Shown in pieces: positions 32,458 through 45,300 of a stretch of DNA of 64,000 nt. Source of the DNA: Pratylenchus scribneri (Eukaryota; Nematoda; Chromadorea; Rhabditida; Pratylenchidae). Where the stretch lies: contig JAQSEB010000032.1 of NCBI GenBank assembly GCA_030063045.1, positions 2,294,001-2,358,000 of the forward strand, given 5' to 3'. How positions within the stretch are numbered: position 1 is the first letter of the stretch; the number at the start of each line of letters is the position of its first letter. The notes beneath the pieces were generated by a model. That model was given only the letters and a program-made list of their open reading frames with translations. It ran no database searches and was not told the origin of the DNA. Position numbers and translations under genes: made by a program.

Positions 32458-33667
32458 TTTGATTGTTGGCCACAGTTATGCCGTCGAAGATGGCATCAAA
32501 ATTTATGAATGGAAGGTAGAATGGATGGCTTAAATTTGGAATTGTAAAGAATTGAGGGGAGATATTGGCATTGAAAATTGGTGAGCCGGAAATTGTGTAG
32601 AGGAAAAGGTGTATGCGAAGGTTTGCATTGAGAGGAAAACAATGTCAATTTTGGGGCGATATTTGGATTGGAGGGAATCTAGTTTTATTTGAAAGGATCT
32701 CTGAAAAATGCAATTTTTGGGGCCATTAATAGTGGATTTTAATATCTAATCGATCTAATTAATAATACCCATATCTAATAAGTTTTGAACCTACTGAACT
32801 TTAAGATTCAAATTCTGTTTTACCACCATTTTTGCAGCCAAAAGAATTGTGCTAGACAAGGCAAAAAAGAGAAATAGGAGGGAGGGGTAGGGGATGCCGA
32901 TAATAAAAAGATTAGTTTGCCATCGGGGCTGGCCCAAAATTGTCCCCCATTTTCCCTCCAAATTCCCATCCATTTTTCTCCCCCAAGGGGGACTTTTCCA
33001 TTTACAGCAGTGAGGATTAAATAAGGGGTACCAATTGGAGGAAGGGGGTGGAAGATGGCCCTCGGGCGATAAGTGGCCAATTCCCCTTCCTCAATTCACT
33101 TCAATTACCCAATGCCGCAAAATTTGGGGAAGGGGGAATATTTTTTGAAAAGGAAAATTGGCAGAAAATGCCATCAAAAATGGACGGGAGAAAAAAGGCA
33201 AAAAAAATTTACGGGTGGAAATAAGCCGATTTTTGGAAATTTGGATGTCCTCAAAATATTGCAAATTGTATTGTTATTGGAAAGGAAAATTATGTAGAAA
33301 TGTTTTTTTTAAATTGAATTAAAATTGTGGGAAATAATTCCTATCCATTACATACATATATATGATTCTTCGACAATTAATTAGCTTAAACTTCAATAAA
33401 TATGCTGACAATATTAGTCAATTTCATTGTTGCAAAAAAACTGCCAAAATTAATCTCCATTAAAGGATTTCCTTTGATTTGGATCGTCCATATTGCAGGC
33501 CAATTTGAAAGTTTTGCCTCCATGAAGAAAATTAATTTAATTGGATGCCAAAATCGTCGAAAATCCAGTTGGAAATGATCAATTGCCATTGCCTTTGTCA
33601 TTGAATACCAAAAAAGTTTCCACCCAAAAGGATATTCGAGGGGGGATTATTGCATTTGAAAGCGAGA
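32458..33667. other. Gene-free interval upstream of the receptor cluster
   Basis: About 1.2 kb of AT-rich sequence with short G/A-rich patches (32870-33180). No exon-like pattern recognised. If the orphan exon is the first exon of B, the promoter of B should be here. Confidence 0.4.
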
Positions 33668-34005
33668 GATAATTCCGCCTGTTTTTAAGAATAAATCCGC
33701 CTGTTTTAATTCCGCCTGGCAAACTTAGAATAATTCCGCCTGTTTTTAAGAATAATTCCGCCTGGCGACTTAGAATAATTCCGCCTGTTTGACTAAGTTT
33801 TAATTCCGCCTGGCGAACTTAGAATAATTCCGCCTGTTTTAATTCCGCCTGGCGAACTTAGAATAATTCCGCCTGTTTTAATTCCGCCTGGCGAACTTAG
33901 AATAATTCCGCCTGTTTTAATTCCGCCTGGCGAACTTGAGAAGAATAATTCCGCCTGTTTTAAGAATAAATCCACCTGTTTTATTCCGCCTGGGTAAAAG
34001 AACAA
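33668..34005. repeat. Bipartite repeat array R2
   Basis: Same family and orientation as R1: TAATTCCGCCT 11-mers separated mainly by GGCGAACTTAGAA, with several units using a shortened GTTT spacer only, and flanks with GTTTTTAAGAA variants. About 340 bp. Confidence 0.9.
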
Positions 34006-36571
34006 CAATTTTTACTTATATATTCCACCCCTAAAGCCATGCATTCCTCCTTTGTCATTGCCCCAAATGATGCACTTCCATTTGATGTTTTTGGAGCCTT
34101 AGGCTTCATCATCATCCTCCAAATCTGCTTTTTCTTTGTGCCCTCTTTTGTGAGGCGGTGGTTGGTGGGTGATTAATGTGACATTTGCCCCCTCATATCC
34201 TTTTATTCCCCTCCCTTCATTGTGCCAAATATGCATTCGGCCTTCATTTTTCATCCAACACATTTTGGCCCAATCCCGTTTTGCCGCAATTCTCCCTCCC
34301 CCTTCATTTTATCCTCCATCGTCGGTCGATTATTACAAATATTATTTTTGTTTTGATAGAAGATTTTGTCAAATATTTCCAAAATTTAATCAGATAAATT
34401 TTTTCTGCATTTCTTCACATTTGCCAATTTCCGATTAATTTCCATTGGGAAAAATTTCAATAGAAAATATTTAATTTGATTAAAAAATTGTGTGAGGATG
34501 GGGGGCCGAGCGCCCAAACAAAATGATCGACTTAAAAATCCAATCAAATTGCATTTAATTCAATTTAATCGAATAAATTGCTCAATTTAAATTGGGGAAA
34601 CATTCATCTCCACCTTTTTGGCCACATTCTTTTTGCAGAAATTTTGAGAGGGAAAATTACCCATCAAATTGATTGGAAAATTTTTTTAGCATTCAGGGCC
34701 TAAATATTTTACCTTCCTTCTCTTCTGTTTAAATCAAAAGTATCCATTGAAATGAATCATCAACAATTACAAATTAAACATAATAAATTTAGGCTTTGTT
34801 GGGGGTGTGCCAATGTCCATCCATTCTTTCCAATTTTGATGATATTATATACCTCCCAGCTCCCACCATTTTTGGGGGCACATTTCCCGCAGAGTTTATT
34901 CCTCCAACATTTTTGTGCCTTCCTTCTAATCTGCTGTTTAGCCTCCTCCACCATTCTTTTTTGTTTGGCCAATTTCCTTTGGCCATTGTTCCCCCAACCC
35001 ATCATATTTTTAGTCAAATAAAACAAATATTTAATATATCCAATTCCTCTTTTGGAGGAAATGATCCAAAGAAATTTATGATTTCCTTTCTTTCTAAGCT
35101 TTAATAATATTTAAAATTCCTCCATTTTAAGTGGAATAATCTGTAATCACAGTAAACAATGTTGGTTAAAGGCAAAGGGACATATCATTGAAAATTAAAT
35201 ACAAATTAATTTGTTATGGCTGCAAATTTTTTGTTCTCATCCAAATTCACTCATTAGCGAAAAGCAAATATCAATTTCAAAATAATGGCCAATTTAGAAT
35301 TTATGATTTCACTACAGTAATTTGGCCCCTTTCCTTCATTTATTGTCCACAAATCCTTTTCCATTGCTGTTGAATGAATTAGTTTGGGGGGATGATTTCC
35401 AGCAGTTTCAACAACAAACATTATCCTCCATCCATTTTCCATTTGTCTTCGACTTTGTCCCCGCACCAAATTCTCGCTTTCAAGTGCCCCTAAATTAAGC
35501 CAAATAATCCCCCTCCCGCTCCCAAAACCAATCCTCTCAAAACTAAACACAATTTGTGTTCCTCCCTCCTTTTCCCAATTCATTATAATAAACTTTGCTT
35601 TTGGCGGCAATTTTGGCTGATTTTCCATCGTTTTGTTGTCGCCACTCGCCAGAATGTGCCCCCTTCTCCCCGTTCATTCATTTCTGCTTTTGGCGCATTT
35701 AAGAATATTATTTATTTATTTATATATCGGGGGAGTGGCCCACCACCACCAGCCACCACTTGATTAGACATTGAACTCGATTGCCTCCTTCCCTTCCTTC
35801 CTTTGTTTTTGCCTTGATTCTGTGTGCAGATTTCCCCCCTTTCCACCGCCAAAATATCCACTCGAATACATGAGGGGACCACACCCCATTCCACTGTCGA
35901 ATAATTTTTGTTGGTTTCATTTTTTTATACGGTATAATTAATGCAATTTTTAATGCCCAAATTCTTCAAATTTGTCAATTTCTTTGATCAATTTAAGATG
36001 CTTTTCATAGGTTTTTTTCTTTCCTTTCATTCACCTTTGCAAAATTCATTCATAAAGCCAGGCTTGGCCAAAAGAACTCTTGGAAATGGTTGAGTGAATG
36101 GAAGAAAATTGGGGGAAAGGAAGGGCCAAGTTATTTTTTGACAGCAACCAACCGCTCAAAATCGATGTCCCTCCATTTGATCAACTCGCCCATCCCCATT
36201 CATTCATTTATCCATAATCCCCTCTCCATCCATAATATTTTTATATCCAATTCTCCATTTCCCCAATCCCCCTTCTTTCCTTTGCCGGCCAAAAGTCGGG
36301 CAACTGTTAATTGGCTAAAAATGATGAAGTTGATGAAGGAGAAGGGAATTGGGAATGGGGGATTTAGATGGATGGGATTTGATCGGAAGAAGGATGGGGA
36401 GAAAGAAAAATAGTAAAGGTGAATCGTAAATAATTTTCAATGAGAATGGCCATAAAGAAAATTGGCATGACAATAGAATTAAAAAATGTTCTGCAAATTT
36501 AATAATAAATAAGGAAGTGAGTGGATTTGATCAGTAATTTTTATTAGAGACCGAATTATTTCTTAATGTTC
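34006..36571. other. Intergenic, no gene supported
   Basis: About 2.6 kb. Pyrimidine-rich plus-strand patches (CCTCCC, TTCATTCA) create long open frames on both strands, all low complexity (Pro/Ser/Phe/His or Trp/Lys/Gly rich). A short TATTTATTTATTTA run sits near 35711. I see no splice-linked coding pattern. Confidence 0.5.
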
Positions 36572-37688
36572 GCCAGGCGGAATTAAAACAGGCGGAATTA
36601 TTCTAAGTTCGCCAGGCGGAATTAAAACTTAGTCAAACAGGCGGAATTATTCTAAGTTCGCCAGGCGGAATTAAAATTTAGTCAAACAGGCGGGCGGAAT
36701 TATTCTATGTTCGCCAGGCGGAATTAAAACCTAGTCAAACAGGCGGAATTATTCTATGTTCGCCAGGCGGAATTATTCTAAGTTCGCCAGGCGGAATTAA
36801 AACCTAGTCAAACAGGCGGAATTATTCTATGTTCGCCAGGCGGAATTATTCTAAGTTCGCCAGGCCAGGCGGAATTATTCTAAGTTCGCCAGGCCAGGCG
36901 GAATTATTCTAAGTTCGCCAGGCCAGGCGGAATTATTCTAAGTTCGCCAGGCCAGGCGGAATTATTCTAAGTTCGCCAGGCGGAATTAAAACCTAGTCAA
37001 ACAGGCGGAATTATTCTAAGTTCGCCAGGCCAGGCGGAATTATTCTAAGTTCGCCAGGCGGAATTAAAACCTAGTCAAACAGGCGGAATTATTCTATGTT
37101 CGCCAGGCGGAATTATTCTAAGTTCGCCAGGCGGAATTAAAACCTAGTCAAACAGGCGGGCGGAATTATTCTATGTTCGCCAGGCGGAATTAAAACCTAG
37201 TCAAACAGGCGGAATTATTCTATGTTCGCCAGGCGGAATTATTCTAAGTTCGCCAGGCGGAATTAAAACCTAGTCAAACAGGCGGGCGGAATTATTCTAT
37301 GTTGCCAGGCGGAATTAAAACCTTTATTCTATGTTCGCCAGGCGGAATTAAAACTTAGTCAACAGGCGGAATTATTCTATGTTCGCCAGGCGGAATTAAA
37401 ACTTAGTCAAACAGGCGGAATTATTCTAAGTTCGCCAGGCCAGGCGGAATTATTCTATGTTCGCCAGGCGGAATTATTCTAAGTTCGCCAGGCGGAATTA
37501 AAACCTAGTCAAACAGGCGGGCGGAATTATTCTATGTTGCCAGGCGGAATTAAAAGCTTTATTCTATGTTCGCCAGGCGGAATTAAAACTTAGTCAACAG
37601 GCGGAATTATTCTATGTTCGCCAGGCGAAATTAAAACTTAGTCAAACAGGCGAAATTAAAATAGGCGGAATTATTCTTAAAAACAGGC
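36572..37688. repeat. Bipartite repeat array R3 (inverted relative to R1 and R2)
   Basis: The largest array, about 1.1 kb. On the plus strand the 11-mer is AGGCGGAATTA, alternating with TTCTAAGTTCGCC and AAACTTAGTCAAAC (or AAACCTAGTCAAAC), the exact complement of R1/R2. Sub-variants: a tandem block with doubled CCAGG (36850-36960), a GGCGGGCGG insertion variant (four times), and a higher-order repeat in which a block containing a truncated TTTATTCTATG unit recurs near 37290-37380 and 37530-37620. It shows higher-order amplification by unequal exchange. Confidence 0.93.
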
Positions 37689-40600
37689 TATTTATTCAAC
37701 TAAATAGTCCTCTATTCTATTCATTCTTTCAATTATTACAGAAATAATAATCAAAATGCACATTCAATTCTTCCTCCCTTCCCCTTCAGCCATAAAATCC
37801 AATTGCCCTCATAAGTATCTGGAATGGATTGAATTGGACAGTTGTTAATTGGCAAAAAATAATGATTATAAAAATGTGTGTGGAGGAAGGGATTGAGCGG
37901 ATTTTTGATGAAAAGATATTTGATGAGGAATGAATGAATGAAGGGGAGATTTGGGCCCAATGGATGTGGATGGATGCCCTGGGGGCCATTTTGATCGGGC
38001 GGCTGGCTGGCCCATTTCCCCTTGGCCACTTCATCATCTTCCCCCAATTTTGCCTCCTCCGTCCATCCATTATATTCCCCTCCTCATCATCATTTGTTCC
38101 ACACCCCATTTTTCCGCAAATAAACTGCTCTCAAAATCACAATTTTTTATAAAAGAGTAAACTTTTTTGCTGTGGCTTTTCAAAGAAGAGTTGGTTTATG
38201 GTCGTGGAAGGATAGATGGATGGAATGGGATGTGGACTTTGCGGGTGAATTGGCAGTGACGGCAATACATTCACCCTTTAGGGGAATTGGCCGCCAGAGG
38301 ATGCGCCAATTTTGCTTTGGACGGGAGGGTGGCCGAACAAATTCGCATAAATCAAATGGAAGGTGGAAGATGGCTGGATCGAGTCAGTCAATCTTTCATT
38401 GCAATCTGTTGGATGAATTTGTTTTGGATGAATGCCACTTGTGCTGCCATTTGTTGCCTTCCTCGCCTCCAACTTTTGCCCTCTTTTTTTGTTGATTTGC
38501 CGACCATAAATTTATTTTTTCATCCAAATCCAACCCTTAAATTAAATTGGATGAAGCCGACCCATCCGTGCGCCTTTTCCAACATTCCAAATTTCGATGC
38601 ATTAAAAAATTCAACAAAAAATATGTTAATTTAAATCATTTTAATATTTGACTTCATCAATCCATTCAAAATCTTCCTCATCCTAAACTCGTTCATTCCC
38701 ATTCTAATTTCCACTCAATTTGTCCCCCTCCAATTCCAGGGTCCATTAATTTAGTTACAGTGAACCATCGAGGAGAATGGGGGGAAACAATGCAAATCAA
38801 TTGGTTGGTTGGCACACCCAATTGGTGGCACACAGCTGCGCATTCCCTCCAAACCCTCTCTGTTCCTCCATTTAAGGGAAAAGTTTCTGCCCCTTTCCAA
38901 ATATGTGTCCCCACCGTCAAGTGGTCCCATCCAAATGCCCATAAATGGCGCAAATGTGTTCATTCCTCTCTGCTTCAATCCGGTTCAATCCCCCTTCCCA
39001 AAAATTCATCCCTTCCCCATTTCCCTTCCATTGCTTCCATCGGTCAATTTACACAGCCAATTGTTCTCAATTTTGTACAGGGAGGACAATAAATCTATGC
39101 CATCCCAATCCATTAATTTGCCAATTGTCCATCCCCCCTTCCTGGGCCATCAATTTGCGCGAAGGTGGCGAATAAAAACAAATGTTCACATTCCATCCAT
39201 CGGAATATTAGTCCATTAAATTGTCCATAAATATGTTTTAAAAATGATTTAGTCAGATTTTTTGTTATTTCTTGGAATGGACTAATTAATTGAACTTAAA
39301 AGAGAGGAAGTGGTACCGTACCGACTCCTCTTTATTCAATTGCTATCATGCTTTGCCGCTAGCAAAATTCCGTAACATCTTATTAATCACTTTATGATTT
39401 GCCATCATTTTAAAGTATATTCTCGCTTAAAATCACCACCCAAATTCAACTATATTCAATCAAAAATGAATTTGTCCATTCACGATGCCAATGCCACAAT
39501 ATTATTTTCTCTTTTGGATGGGTGCATGCATTCAAAAGGGTATTTTGCGCGAATATTCATCCATTGTGGGACAAATATAAAATAATAATCCTTTCCATTT
39601 GGACAAAAGGCTCCCAGCAACAAATTTTGGGGACGAGGATGGCCATGGCCAATCTGGGGCAGGGATGGCAATTAATTTACACATTGGGGGGGGGGGGGGG
39701 GAGAGCATATTGAATTGACGGCACAAAAGCCACAATATTTTGGTGGGCATGAGTCCATCTGCTACTGCTATCAACCAAATGTCAAATTTTGGAGAGGGGA
39801 AAATTGTCAAAATTGTTGCTCACCTTTTTATTTATTCCATTCGATTTTTCCATATATATGAATCTGTAATTCATTTTTAAATTAGGAAATTAACTTTTTC
39901 CTAAAGCCCCCTCCCCCTCCCCTAACATCCATGCTTTTTAAATCCTCTACCGAAACAATTGGAGCCTTATTTTTTCCATTCCATGTCAACTAGTTTATAA
40001 AGCCACCCTTTCCATTTTAATATTCTTCATCACAAAATAAAAAATATTCAACTTCTATTACCAAAATTTAATAAAAAATATAGTAAAATAAGCGATGTTT
40101 TGCACTGTAATTCAAGAAATTAGTCCTAATCTCCACTCTTCTTAAATTCCATTTGGCCATAAAAACAAAATCGTGATGATCATTTCCCCTTCACACTATT
40201 TTTGTTTGTCCGGATTAAAAATGCGCGAATAGGCCCAGAGCATTCTTCATTTTCATCCACCGTTTCCCTTTCCCTTTCACTCTTCGATCCGTATGAATCC
40301 ACCACAAATGAATGAATCCGGAGGGAATGGATTTAATTTCACATTGAATTTTAAAAGATGGAAGATGAAGCCCGGCCAACGGCGATCGTAATTTTGCCCC
40401 CACCAAAAGTCCGAATGAATTTATTTTGATCCAATGAATGTGAAGGAAGGATACAATGTTTTTCACCTTGCCGAAATTCCATTGTTCTCTTTTCCATCCA
40501 TCTTTGATTTTTATATTTTGGCTAACTAAAGCGAATCATAGAGGGAGATGGGCAAAGGTACATTATCCAAATCATAGCCCAATTTTAGGCCGCATTTTTG

Positions 40601-42380
40601 GCCAATTGAGTGAAAATCAGGAGGGCAAATTCGATAGCCATTTTATCAACATCCATTATACTAAAGCTAACTTTTCTTATTCAGTATATCAAATAAAAAA
40701 CGAAACCCAAAATAGACAGAAAACAAAGAAGTAAATAAAACTAATTAATTTTTTGAACAAAAATTTAAGAAAGACAAACAGAGAGAATAACGAAAATTCG
40801 AATAATAAATCTTTGAGTTAAAAACCGAAAAACCAAACAAATTTGCCTTAAAACAAATTGAATTGTCTCCCACTTCAAATCCATCCCTCATTCCCCCAAC
40901 CATTACATTCCATTCTCTCTATATCGTAATCCATGAATATTTAATAATATTAGTGCATCCTCCCATCCATCCATCCATTCAAATTCTTTCACCCAAACCA
41001 CTTATATATATTTTTGTAATTTGGCCAAATATTTATTTCCACAGCAGATTATCACCCTTCCTCCCACAATTTGGCCACAATTTCCATCAAACTCCTCTTT
41101 CCCCTTTCCATTCATTCCGTCGGCTTTTTGTCCGCCAACCAACCACTTGAATGGCCCATTCAATTAGCCAAAAATTCCCTTCCAATCCGCCAGATGATCC
41201 ATCCAAATCCAAACTCATCCCCTCCCCTTCCTTCTTTGAATGAATCCAGTTTGGCCAAACACAATTTAGCTTTCATATATTCCCAAATTCCCCCAAATTC
41301 AAGTATCCCTTCCATTCCATTCCACATTCATTCACTCCATTCATTCATCCATCCATCCATTAGAGTTTGTCCCTCCTCCTCCCCACCACACATTTTCCAT
41401 CCATCCCATTCTTCCCTTCATTTGCCCCGTTGTTCCACGGCCAATTATATATTTTGTCCACCCGCCCCTCCCCTCCCTTCCCACTTTTTGCACATTAAGC
41501 CGAAAGGAGGGGGCAACCACTACCGTATTCCCCCCTCCCCCCCCCCCCACCAATCTATTCCCCGCCTTTCCATATTCATTCATCCAATTGCCCTCAATCC
41601 TCCCTCCCCCTCCCTCCCCCTCATCATGCATCCACATTTAATGGCCTTTAAATATTGGCGGATTGGACAGCAAAATTCATTCGGCTTTCAAGGATTTTTG
41701 TCTTTATAAATTTCTTCTTTATTTTCCGTTTGAGCCCCCTTTCCATTGTGGAAATTGGCCAACCAAATTTTGGCCATATAAAACCCATCCAATAGCTTTT
41801 CCTCCCTTTGTATTTGGCCTCCATGTGAATCCAAATTTCCGGGGCCAACTAATTTTTTGTGCATTAATCCCCCATCCAGAGGGGATGGCGGCCCGACGGT
41901 GGATTGTAAAAATATGGATGAAGGCAAAGGCAGGCATACACATTGGCATAATCATTCTCAGCTGTGCCCCCCCCCTCCTCCCAAACAATCCAATCTAAAA
42001 TTTCCATCCACCCAAATGATTAATGAGCGGGGAATTAGCCCAGCCCAACATTGGGGGGGGGGGGCATTCGATGAGGCCATTTCCCTTCCTTCCCCCTCCC
42101 ATCATTTGTGGCCCAAATTTATTGGCCAACGGGGGGAATATGATGGTGGGCTAACACAAAAGAATATTAAAAATTGGGCCCCATATTTGGATGCACGGCT
42201 GTTCATTTATAATATTCTCCCCTCCCAAAATGATTGGCTTCCCCAAAATAATATTCCTCTCATAAATCTTCCAAAAATGTCACAAATTTTACAGCCCAAA
42301 TTCATTCCAAAATATTAATTCAATCCAATTTCAATTCAGCCTTCCAAATTTGTGAATTTCCATTCCACCACCAATTTAAA
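37689..42380. other. Gene-poor 4.7 kb upstream of cfi-1
   Basis: Long stretches of pyrimidine-rich sequence with CCATCCATTCATTC-type runs, a 12-G homopolymer near 39687-39699, a C10 tract near 41538, and a G10 tract near 42051. Open frames up to 212 aa (41071-41709, +) have extreme Pro/Ser/His/Ile bias and no domain, so I do not call them genes. As the 5' flank of a neuronal transcription factor it may be regulatory, but I recognise no specific site. Confidence 0.5.
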
Positions 42381-45300
42381 ATGATCTCGCCACTCTCCTT
42401 TGATGCCCTTTTGGCCGGTGCCGCCTCTGGCAATGTGCCACCACCGCCCTCTACGGGATCACCGTCCAATCAACAAAATGGCGGATTATTCAATGGGCCA
42501 GAGAATGGTGGCGGCGGTGGAAATGGTCGTCGAAAACGCAAATTGAGTCCAACAATGGTGGCGGCGGAAGAAGAAAGAACTGTAACATCAAAAAATGTGA
42601 ATTTGGGGCAATAAATTCCAATTTAATTTGTAATTTTAATAGAATTCGCATGATTCAATTGAGCATTCCTCCTCTTTCGGGCCAAATGGGCTTATCAGTC
42701 TTGTGGAACAACAATTGGCCGCCTCTTCGCCAAATGCCATTTTCCAGCAAACAATTTTTGGTGCCACACAAAAAGAAGAGTCAAAGGAGGAAGAATTGGA
42801 GCAGCAGCAGGAGGAGGAAGGGGAACAACCAAAACAACAATGTTTGGCTGAGGAAGATGCAGCCGCAACAATGGGTACAATGGTGGCAGAACAATCCACA
42901 AATGTTGGCCAACAACAACAGCAAATGATGGAATTTTTGGAGGCGCAAAAGGCATTCCAAAAATTATTTTCAGGTCAATCATTAAAACTACTTTTAATAA
43001 TCCGGGTTTCGGGATTAAGCACAAAAACTTTTAGACTGCTTTTAAGTATATGGTACAATTTAAATTTTTTTATTTCGCATTTTTTGGCTTTTTATTTTAT
43101 TAAAAAGACATTACATCCAACTTTATTTCTCTGCTCTATATAATCTCTCTCTTCATCGTAATCTTTATTGATTTTTGATTGCTTGCCTTGAACTTTAGGT
43201 TTTTTTTGCATTTAATCAAATGACAAATCAGTTTCTTTCTGAAACCTTTATAGTCTAAAACCTAAATCATTAATTAATTTATAATTTATTAAATAAATAT
43301 GAATAAATTAATCCATAATTTTGCGCAGGTTTCGATCAACAACCGCAACAACCACAATCCCAGTTGGTGAATCCATTGCTGGCCAAAATTTCGCCATTTC
43401 TCCTCGCCATCCAATCTCAACAACATTTTGCTACATCACCATTCTTTCCTCAATCTCAAATGGATCCGTCTACATTTTTCGGCCATCATTCACTGCTTCA
43501 CTCACTGAATTCAAACCAACAAGCATCAACACATTTGGAAGTTTTGGAAGATGGCAATGGCACAGAGCAGCTTCAGCATGATGATGAACGAGATGAGGCC
43601 GATTCAGAGGGAACAACTACTGCCGGACAAAATCAACAACGCACCGCAGAACCGGAAGATTTGAGCATCAAGTTAGTTAGACTTGACAAAAACAATGAAT
43701 TCATTATTATTTAGGGGACGCCGACCAGCGGTTGAAGAGGATTGTAACAGCAGCGGTCGGGGCAGTGTTGGTCGGAACACGAGCAGTCGATGTGGAACTC
43801 AACAACCCATGTGGAATTATGAAGAGCAGTTTAAACAGGTTAGCTGTATATTGAAAATGGTTGGGCGATTTTAATTAACAAAAATATTTGCTTGATGCTT
43901 GGGGGTTTTTAAATTGTCCAATTAAGTCAGAATTTCTCTGATGAGTGATAATGGTTCCGTTCCTGACTTGTTTCGTAGTCATCCGATCCAAACAAAAAAC
44001 AATGGGGATGGGGAATATTTAGTTCTCCACCACCGCCACCTTTCCTCACCTTTTTCTTTGTCACATCCCAATCCAATATCCAGAATGAATGGTGGCCGAC
44101 GGCCATTCCCATTCGCGTTTTTTAGGTGAAGGCTTGCGACAGACTCCCTCCTCTTCCCCCAATTTTCCATCCCAAACTGCGCATTAACTCTTCCCAATTT
44201 GACTCTAGTCCCCACCACCTCATTCCGGACAATTAATGACCGCGCGATGTTCATCCAATTGCTCTCATCCAAAAATCACTTCATTCACTTTTTTATTATA
44301 CCAACAAAAAATGACATTCATCTCAAAATTTGGTTATCCATCAAAATTTGGTGCTCCTCTTTGTCCCTTTTTCTAGCTCCAAAAATATTCTTCAGGCCAT
44401 TTTAAGCTATTAAATTTTTTGTTGTAAAAATAAAATTGACATTTTTGGAAGGTATTTTTTCTGCTCAAAAAATGGATACAAAATATTTACCATAATCCTC
44501 TTCCACCCACCACCACCATCCTGCCATTTAAATTGGTCCAATCCTTAACAAATTTTCAAATTTTTCGGAAACAAAATGAATATGGAATTAGGAATTCATT
44601 AGTGAATCGGCCACCAAATTAGCCGAAGAAGAAATGGGGAAGCGGTGGGCCAACATTTTGGGGGAATTAGCACAGAAAATGGAGGGAAATTGGCCGGCTG
44701 GTTAATAATTAAGCAGAGAGGGGGAGAAAAAGTCAGCGGCGACACTAATGGCCAAAAATGAAATTTAGGATGGAAATTGTTGGGCTTGGCAACGGCCACC
44801 AAATCCTCTCTCACATTTTCCATAAATTCCCTCCAACAAAATATTATTATGCGAGAATGTCATTAGGCAAAATCCAAAAGGAAATCTCAGCCACCACAAA
44901 ACTTTGTGTTGGCCAAATTGTTTATTATTCCCTTCTCAAATTTTCAATGGAATATGGAAAGTCGGTAGCCCAATTTGGCCCCCCAAAGTCGGCAGCGGCT
45001 TTTTCCCTCTCTCCCTCCCCCTCCTCCTCTTCCTTTCATCCAACATTTGTGGTGGGCAATGGGGGAGGGGAGGGGGCGGCATTGCCCCTTAATTGTCCTT
45101 CCATTCCAACAACATATACAGTATGCTAGGGAGGCAATTGAATTGGTTAATGATGCGGCGGAGCCGAAATAATAAAAATATGGATGGATGAATGGAGGGG
45201 AAATAAATTTGAAATTTAATGCAAAAAAAATTGGAAAATATTTTTAAAAATAAAATGTAATTTTTTTCAGCTCTATGACATCAATGATGAGCCGGGCAGG

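Noticed and set aside
28240..37688. Regular repeats with spacers resembling a CRISPR array
   Set aside because: Only two spacer types recur many times, repeats are 11 nt, the host is eukaryotic, and no cas-like gene exists. It is a tandem minisatellite.
41071..41709. A 212-codon open frame on the plus strand upstream of cfi-1
   Set aside because: Extreme Pro/Ser/His/Ile bias, comes from pyrimidine-rich CCATTCATTC runs, open on several frames, no domain or splice-linked partner.
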